From Struthio camelus (Eukaryota; Chordata; Aves; Struthioniformes; Struthionidae): a stretch of DNA of 64,000 nucleotides. Under the pieces are notes generated by a model, which was not told the origin of the DNA, made no database searches, and saw nothing but the letters and a program-made list of their open reading frames with translations. The DNA lies in contig NC_090968.1 in the NCBI RefSeq assembly GCF_040807025.1, forward strand, positions 2,717,906 through 2,781,905, given 5' to 3'. The position numbers and the translations under genes are program-made. Below are positions 11,125 to 64,000 of this stretch, one piece after another (within the stretch, counting starts at the first letter, position 1; each line of letters begins with the position of its first letter).

Positions 11125-12075
11125 GTAAGTAGAAGATCATATGTCATGGTTAATTTTTTTTTTCCTTCCAGGTATCCATTTTCCCCATATTGTTTGAGAT
11201 GGCATTCTTATTAATTCAAGCCTTATAAACATGGGTCTCAGTTATTCTCTGCTAATATGTGCAGTGATTTTATATTAGCTTAACAGTCTCATGGTGTCAG
11301 GATGGCAAGTGTTTTCCATTAAGCTTGCTTCTCTTCTGCTATTGCTCAACATACAGGCAGAATAGCACTCAAGGGCAAACAGGTTTTTGCCTTTTGTTTA
11401 AAATGCAAATTGCTGCATTACCATGAATAAACTCAAGTTAACTATCCCAGTGCTTTGGTTAGTATATAACTTAGCTCATTAGAAACAACAGCAGTGAGCT
11501 TTCCTTCCTTTCATTTTCTGCTGACATTGACATTAATTAAATGAATTTGACAGTCTAACACAAATCTAATGGAGCTGGTTTCACTCTATAAGCAGGTAGG
11601 AAGAGACTGTCATGGTATGAATTGTCTGGGCAGCTTTCCTTCTGTTTTCTTGTGACCATCCCTGTGTACGGAATTTCTGCAAAGGCCTGTTAAGACCCTG
11701 AATAGGAAATCTGGCTTCATATGGAAATAGGAGACAAGCCTATTACCAACAATTTGTCTTTTTATTCACAACCAGTTTTAATAGACTGTTAAATGCCCAC
11801 AAAAACCAGGGTCTAGCAACTGTTGGATTAGAGCTAACCTTAGATGGGTCCAAGCAGTAATTATGTCTGACAGGGGACTATGAAAGTAAGGTTGTTCTCA
11901 GTGGGCTTTCTTGAGAGGTGGATGCTGATTCAGATCAGTTCTTCCTAATGCTGCACTATTAGTTTGAGCTCTCCTTTGAGTATTATCCTTTGTTCAGACA
12001 TAGAAACTATGGTTCAAGAAAGACATTCCTATGGTTTGACACAGCACATGTCTGATGATAGATTTGTGTTTCTAG

Positions 12076-12214
12076 GTTATCCAACTTAGCAGTAAGGGAA
12101 ATGATGGGAGACTGTCTACCAGAGAGTAAATATAAATCATATTGTGAACATAATCATAATTAACATTATTCCGAAACATGCTCTTCCAGTGCAATTTTTG
12201 ACTATGGCACCACG
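12076..12214 (+). pseudogene. Pseudogene exon 3 (frameshift and stops)
   Basis: After a TTTCTAG acceptor it reads VIQLSSKGNDGRLSTRE then TAA (12127-12129). The end reads, in a frame shifted by one base, TCSSSAIFDYGTT. The length is 139 nt against the conserved 138. The position equivalent to the donor reads ACG-AGTGTC, so the GT donor is also lost or shifted. The BRICHOS Asp codon (GAC in IFDY) is retained. Confidence 0.68.
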
Positions 12215-13213
12215 AGTGTCCAGAAAGGCATTTTAGCTGCTTTACACATACCTTGCTCCAGCTTCCACAAGAAAAATGCATGGTTCCAGCAGCTTAGAAG
12301 TGAGCTTCATTCCTTTGAAAGCTCTAATTCAAAGTAAATCCTTAGGCTTGAAAACAAGTGGACAGTCAATCCAGAAGTAGCTCCCCTATATTTTTTACTC
12401 CAACATGGATGAGAAAAGGCTTGTGATTGCTGGGTCAGTCTAATACCATCTTCATGATCACTTGTAAAACTGAGGTACTAACCCTAGGTTGGCATTTCCC
12501 TCTTCTAAACAAGAGGAGCAAAGTGTTGCAGAATTTCAGAGGGAATATCTCACTGATCTTGTCAGCATTCCTTCCTCCAGATAACTCTGTTCTTTCAGCT
12601 TCAATTCTTTTGAAGTCTAATTTCTGTAAGTCAGAGCCGAAGGAATTTTGCTTAAGTAAAATCTGCTAGCCAGGTTATCATACATTATTAAACTATCCTT
12701 CCACCCCCACCTCCCTTTTTTCCTTCCTCCTCTCCTTGCCCGATTCTGCCAAATCTTCACTGTCATTTTTGTGTCATCAAACCTGTTCCCATGGAAACAC
12801 ATTACAGGAAAAATCTCTCCAAGGGGTTAATTACTGCCATGCTAAATGCCCGATCACACTGAGCAGACTCATAAGGAGAATATTCAGTTTGCGTTCTTAT
12901 GAGTCACAGGGGACTGAGCATCAGGATACTTGTGTTGTGGTTTGGACTCGCTCATTAGAGCATTCTCAAAGTTTGAGCTTCAAATTTTTGAAGACACTTT
13001 TAACCGAGTGCTTTGATTTTGAGAAGGGAGGTCAGTTTCAACCACCCGAAATTCAGAAGTGCCAAAAACCAGGATCCCCTAATGCCTTTCTCACCGTTTG
13101 GTCCAGATGTGGGATCAGTGGGAGCTGATCTTTTTTGTTTAAATTGTATTATACAAGAAGAGACACCCATAATTATAGAAGCCCATTTGTGTAGACTGTC
13201 CTGAATCTTGTCT

Positions 13214-13302
13214 GGCTATAACATGAATATAAAAATCACTTGCAGAAGCATTGCAAGGATGCCCTAGTGCTGGCAAATTGCTTGGAAACGGTTGAAATAA
13301 AG
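13214..13302 (+). pseudogene. Probable pseudogene exon 4 remnant
   Basis: Reads GYNMNIKITCRSIARMP followed by a stop, comparable to the GYMATRIF...CFISKM block of the intact gene with about three codons missing. There is no AG acceptor and no donor. The call rests on order and spacing as well as this weak match. Confidence 0.4.
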
Positions 13303-13869
13303 GCAAACAGGAGGAATATACATGCAACACTGCTGAGGGAAGGGAAGGGAGTCCGGAGCTGCATAGCCTTATTATATAAGCTTATACTGTGCAGCATTAA
13401 TGAAAGGGGACTACAACGCTCTCGACTCTTCCCCCTGCTCCTAGCTAGGTTTGGCTAGAAATAAAAACAAGACTTGGACAGGAACACCACGTGATCATCT
13501 TAGATTATGGCAGAATTATTCCCTACATCGTATTTTCTAATGTTTTATTTGATTTTAATACCTCACAAGGCACGTATTTTCCTTTTCTTTGCTCGGCCTA
13601 ATAGTCTTCTCCAGGAAGAAGTTACATATACATGCCATGAACTAGTAGCCCTTGTTAAAAAGCCAATGGAAAAACTGTGATCACAAGGAAAATATTGCAA
13701 CACTTCCTTACACATTACAGCGGAGGCAAACAAAATCAAAGAAAGGCAAAGTCAGGTAAAAGCAAAAGATAAAGGAGTTATTGGTCCCATTGAAAAATTA
13801 GAGCAACCCAGAGAAGAAAAAACCTTTTGGCCACTGGGGGTCAGCCTTGAATTGTATTTTACTGGAAAT

Positions 13870-14010
13870 GCAATTTAAATGTAAAGGGGGCACCAGTCAT
13901 TACACAGAACAGTCCATTATCCTCAAGGGAGGTAAAACAATATAGCTCTCTTGATGTTCAAAGAGCTATGCTCACTTACACCACCTGCATATATGGCCAA
14001 TGAATTTAAG
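13870..14010 (+). pseudogene. Pseudogene exon 5 remnant (second BRICHOS Cys block)
   Basis: One frame reads TQNSPLSSREVKQY, recalling the Y-N-P-L-E-S stretch of GKN2. A different frame (13957-14008) reads FKELCSLTPPAYMANEF, matching the C-x-x-x-P-x-Y-x-x-E motif around the second BRICHOS Cys. The donor is lost (AAG followed by GACACAC). The 5' boundary is approximate. Confidence 0.55.
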
Positions 14011-17000
14011 GACACACCTATGCTGAACATAGAGGGAAGTAGTTCCTGTAGAGTGCTGATATGTTTGTGACAATAGTAATAATCAACGTTGGCAGCTCAT
14101 TAGATCTCATCTATCCATGCAGACAGCTGTATCTTTCTAAAGTGCCCTGAAAACTGCAGAATGTGATTATGAGATCCTGATGGAGACCATTATCTACCTT
14201 ACAGGTCAGACATTTGTGAGCCAAAGCGACCCAAAACCTGCCCACCTCTCCAGCTGCCGAGAAACCCCCAAAACAAGTGAGCGCTCATAAAACCCGTATG
14301 ATACTGTCATCTATCAGCAGCAGTGCTGTGACCACAAACTGACAGAACCAACTTCTTCCCAGCTGTGATTTTTAGAAAAGGTCCTCTAGATACATACAGG
14401 ATGGTAGGTGTTAAAACAAGATCTGCAGATGCTATTTAGCACTTTCCCCATCATTAACAATATGCAAATTCTATTCACACACCAAGGATTGGACTTTGAT
14501 TAACTCTTTACTGCATGCAATTAAGACACTCTCCTTATCTCTTTCACACAAAACACAACAGACATACTCTCCAAGAAATGTTAAGTCTTCCATACAGAGC
14601 TACATTCTTTGTAATATTTTTCTTTCTAACATTTTTAGCAAGGGAGGGACACAGAAGCAAAAATTCCCACACCCCTTCCTGTCTCTTACATGGGCTGCCT
14701 ACAAAGGAGCTGCTTTTCTCAGAGCATCATGTTCATTTTGCCACTATTACCAGATCATACACAGATAGACACATTCTTAAGACAGACATGTGGAAGAGGA
14801 CTAGCTCAGAAGAAAATCAAAGCTACGGCATAAAACATGCTATTTCACTTTTGTCAGCAGCTCCCTCCATCTCAGAGGGCTCTAAGCTTCCTCTGATGCC
14901 TCATTCATTGGCTTTTTCCCCAAGCTTTACTAGGCCTTCTGTCAGCCTGAATCCACAGCTACATGGGGAATCTGATCTCCTCTTCCATTCCCGCCCCCCT
15001 TCTTTCCCTCTGCTAGCTTCTAGTCAAAGTTATTTCCCTGAGTACAGGGTTTTTTTGGTTTTGGATTTTTTTTTTTAATTCTCCATATTTGTTTATCTCA
15101 GGGCCAGTCAGATAAAAAAGGTTCCTAGTCTGCTTTTAATCTTTAGGCAGACACAGATCATAAGTGGGTGAAAACTTATGATTGCAGTAACACCACTTTA
15201 GCTGTAGCTCAGATCAGAATCAAGCCCCGAGTGTTTTTCTAAAGTTGCTCTAAAACAACACATTAGTCCCCAGAGAAAGAATTTTTCTTTTGCCCCTCCT
15301 ACTTAGAGATATTTTTGCTTCCTGCATTCAGCTCACTTTCTTTTAGAAGACCAAAAATTATGAATCAGCCTCACTCCTTCCTTACAATACAGTAACCCAA
15401 ACACATGCATTAAATTCTTGATGCATCTTACAACAATTTTTGTAGTACAGGCCTAAGAGCCATAGACCTATGTGTCTTTTCAAGAATCACCTACATAAGA
15501 CTTTAAAATCCCAAACTTTTTCTGCTTACCTAACATACACATTCTGGCTGTAGGTATCATAACTCTACGCTATTATATCTTCTAGCAGCATTACCCCCCA
15601 AGACCTAAGCAGCCTGATCAATTAGAGATACAAGCCAGCAATCAGCTCCTCCATCTCCTTTACAGCACTACTCAAAAAGGAGCTCCTCCTCTCATGTTTT
15701 GCCTACCTAGGGCTAGGGCAGGTGCTTGCCCCCAGCTTAGGGAGCATTACAGCTACTTCAGTAAAAGGCTTTCACAAACATTTCCCAGAGTCGCATTCCT
15801 ACCTGTGCTAGGAGGTTTCATACCCTAACATAGATCTCTGCCTATATAGCAGCAAGCTCTGTTATTCTTCTTTCAGACTCAGAGAGGAAGTGAAACTCAC
15901 AGGCACACTCCCAACTTCTTGAATTTAGGTGTGGAGGCTGAAAATAGCCATCTCCAAAACACCTGGTTCTGTCCCGACTAACCCTAGAGATGCTTTGACT
16001 TCCAAGGGAATCTCTACTTCTGACAGCTGTGATTGGGATTTGACAGCAGGACCAGGGAGGTACCTGGCATTTGCCTATGTCTCCATATTATCCACACCAG
16101 AGGTGATGGAGCTGGTGTAGCTGATGAGCATACCCAGGTGTGAGGGAGAGAATTACTCCCAAAGTTTTAATCAGTGATGCAGCAAGGTGCCTGACTCACG
16201 TGTATTCCAGGTGTTTCCACTTCGGTCAAAAGTCTTCTATCGTGCTGTTTGTCATTTTCCCATGAAACCTATTCTGCTGCTTTTCCTGGTCTTTCCTCAG
16301 AATGGTAACTTTTGCTAAGAATTCTTTTATAAGACCAATTTAACTCTTTAAGTAAGAAAGAACAGCTTGAAAGCCTGACTCCCCTGTCAGAAACCTGCCC
16401 AAGTCTCTTGATGTTTAGTGCCAACATCTGAAGCTGTTTGGCTAATCAGCAGTTAGCACTCAGAGAACAGCTTGTGTTGCTGCAGCCTGAGAAGATTTGG
16501 GAGGGAAGGGTAGGAACCCTTGTCCTTTGGGCCTCTGGTTTAGCTGCTGTCTCCCCTGGGGGCTGATAGGGCCTTTAGTGTGTGGGCTCCTCTGTCTCAG
16601 TGATGTTTCTCTCTTTTTAGTTAGCTTTCTTGTGTCTGTGAATTTTGGTGCTTGTGGTGCTCTTTGTAGAGGGAGACAGAAAATGGGAGTGAGGCTGAAG
16701 CTAAGTTTCCTGGCTAGCTCTTGGGGAAAAGGGTGGGTTTAGACTCTGGTGGCTTTAGTGAGCCCTCTAAGGATAGACAGAGGGAGAAATCTGCCTCAGT
16801 AGCACTGGCAGCATTTGGTAAAAACAGTTAAGTGTTTCCTCAGGATGAGGAAAATGCAAAGGGTTAAACCTGGTGTGGCTTGTTTTTACTGGGATGTAGA
16901 ATAGCTTCAGTCAAGTCTGCTAAGCTACTGCAGGTTTATATTGGTCTTTAAGCCTAAAGATCAGGTAAATGAAGGTGTCTCCCTGTAAGCTAGCTGCTTG

Positions 17001-17440
17001 TCTGTTTATACCCAAAGCTGCTGTAGTACATGCTTAGTATGCTCAGAGCACAAACGATGTAATTAACATCTTTCAAGAGACTTCAGTTATCTTGAGTTTC
17101 TGCCACAAGGTGGCATTCTCTGAGCTTCTTTTTCCCGAAGAAAAATAAAACCTACTATCCTTAATAATAACAATAATAATTAAGGGAAAAAAATTTAAAA
17201 CCCTCCCCATATTTTCTTAAGCCTGTGACAAAGTAAGATTTGTTAGGAGGCTGCTCGTTTTGTTGCAAAACAATGGTGCTGCTTTCAGAGAGCTGCAAGT
17301 GAGATGGGGTCAAGTCCCTTTAAAAAAAAAAAAATACAGTATTGTGCATCTTGAAATCTGAAACCAAGAAACAGAAGTGCAAGGGAAATAGGGGGAAAGT
17401 CTTGCAATTTCTGAGGACAACTGTTGCAAGTGGAGTTTTA
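14011..17440. other. Intergenic DNA upstream of ANTXR1
   Basis: No coding block, RNA gene or named repeat was recognised. An open frame of 187 codons at 14515-15078 has low-complexity, Ser/Leu/Pro-rich content and no family resemblance. There is a short AAT-rich stretch at 17163-17180 and an A13 run near 17322-17334. Confidence 0.55.
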
Positions 17441-17444
17441 AGGA

Positions 17445-17565
17445 GTAAAATATATATGTATATATTTAAAGGTCATTGAATGGCTTTTGCAGAGAAGTCT
17501 GTGAGATAAAGGAGCCTTGAAAGAAGAGGGTTTTTTTTTTCCCCCCCTCCTTCTATGTGGATATA
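17445..17565 (+). promoter_or_regulatory. Candidate ANTXR1 promoter and 5' UTR
   Basis: An AT-only stretch with TATA-like sequence (17449-17470) lies about 100 nt before the ANTXR1 start codon, and a T10C7 tract sits at 17532-17547. No CpG island is visible around the first coding exon. The assignment rests on position alone. An upstream non-coding exon, and so a promoter elsewhere, cannot be excluded. Confidence 0.3.
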
Positions 17566-63966
<46,401 letters not shown>

Positions 63967-64000
63967 GTAAGTGTTGATTCATGCTTCTGAAACGATTCAG

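Larger units (their letters stand above)
11071..14010 (+). pseudogene. Gastrokine-family (BRICHOS) pseudogene, exons 2-5 recognisable
   Basis: Blocks in the right order, strand and approximate spacing match gastrokine exons 2, 3, 4 and 5. Exon 2 (11071-11124) is intact. Exon 3 (12076-12214) is 139 nt instead of 138, has a TAA at 12127-12129, and changes frame before CSSSAIFDYGT. Exon 4 (about 13214-13302) is shortened and has stops. Exon 5 (about 13870-14010) is frameshifted but still reads FKELCSLTPPAYMANEFK, which matches the second-Cys block. No convincing start codon or last exon was found. The C-S-S-x-x-I-F-D-Y motif is closer to GKN2 than to GKN1. However, from memory human GKN2 lies on the far side of GKN1 in the opposite orientation, so this may be a separate duplicate. 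It could in principle be a living gene with exons I misjudged, but three damaged exons argue against that. Confidence 0.68.

Noticed and set aside
12606-12670. FCLSKIC stretch considered as pseudogene exon 4
   Set aside because: The match to the gastrokine C-x-I-x-K-M block is short and lacks the upstream G-Y motif; the 13214 block fits better.
12736-13128. Open frame of 130 codons (+)
   Set aside because: It overlaps the gap between pseudogene exons 3 and 4, shows no BRICHOS features in its frame and matches no family I know.
14515-15078. Longest open frame in the window (187 codons, +)
   Set aside because: Low-complexity Ser/Leu/Pro/Phe content in pyrimidine-rich DNA, no recognised motif and no splice or promoter context. 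Consistent with chance in T/C-rich sequence.

Overview
This window is vertebrate nuclear DNA. Multi-exon genes with GT-AG introns make up all of its coding content, and I see no bacterial, organellar or viral genes. It holds a gastrokine locus followed, on the same (+) strand, by the 5' two thirds of ANTXR1 (anthrax toxin receptor 1, also called TEM8). From memory the same GKN1-then-ANTXR1 order occurs on human 2p13. The organism is probably a bird or another sauropsid, for three reasons. The first twelve ANTXR1 exons fit in about 46 kb, whereas the human gene is far larger. Interspersed repeats are very sparse. The only repeats I can name are one CR1-like 3' end and old MIR-like SINE remnants. 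The species is an inference.

Layout. Positions 1-600 are featureless upstream DNA. A TATA box near 692-700 precedes an intact six-exon GKN1-like gene (754-6259, 183 codons, BRICHOS family), which has an ATTAAA poly(A) signal at 6410. About 5 to 8 kb downstream lies a decayed second gastrokine. A perfect 54-nt signal-peptide exon (11071-11124) is followed by a disrupted BRICHOS exon (12076-12214, one nucleotide too long, with a stop) and by weaker remnants of the next two exons (13214-13302 and about 13870-14010). No usable first exon or last exon was found. The DNA between this remnant and ANTXR1 is unremarkable and poor in CpG.

ANTXR1 starts with an ATG at 17566 and is read through twelve exons to 63966. 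At that point 317 codons have been used: signal peptide, complete von Willebrand A domain with its MIDAS residues, and the extracellular Ig-like domain. The transmembrane and cytoplasmic exons lie beyond the window. All exon phases join cleanly and the residue numbering matches my recollection of the human protein without any indel.

The two gene families are neighbours by ancestry, not by shared function: gastrokines are secreted stomach mucosal proteins, and ANTXR1 is a collagen-binding cell-surface receptor. I found no previously undescribed multi-gene system. The observations most worth following up are the dead gastrokine paralogue, the Asp-to-Asn change at the near-invariant BRICHOS aspartate in the intact GKN1-like gene, the CpG-poor start region of ANTXR1, and the poly(C) tract just after the 34-nt ANTXR1 exon 5.
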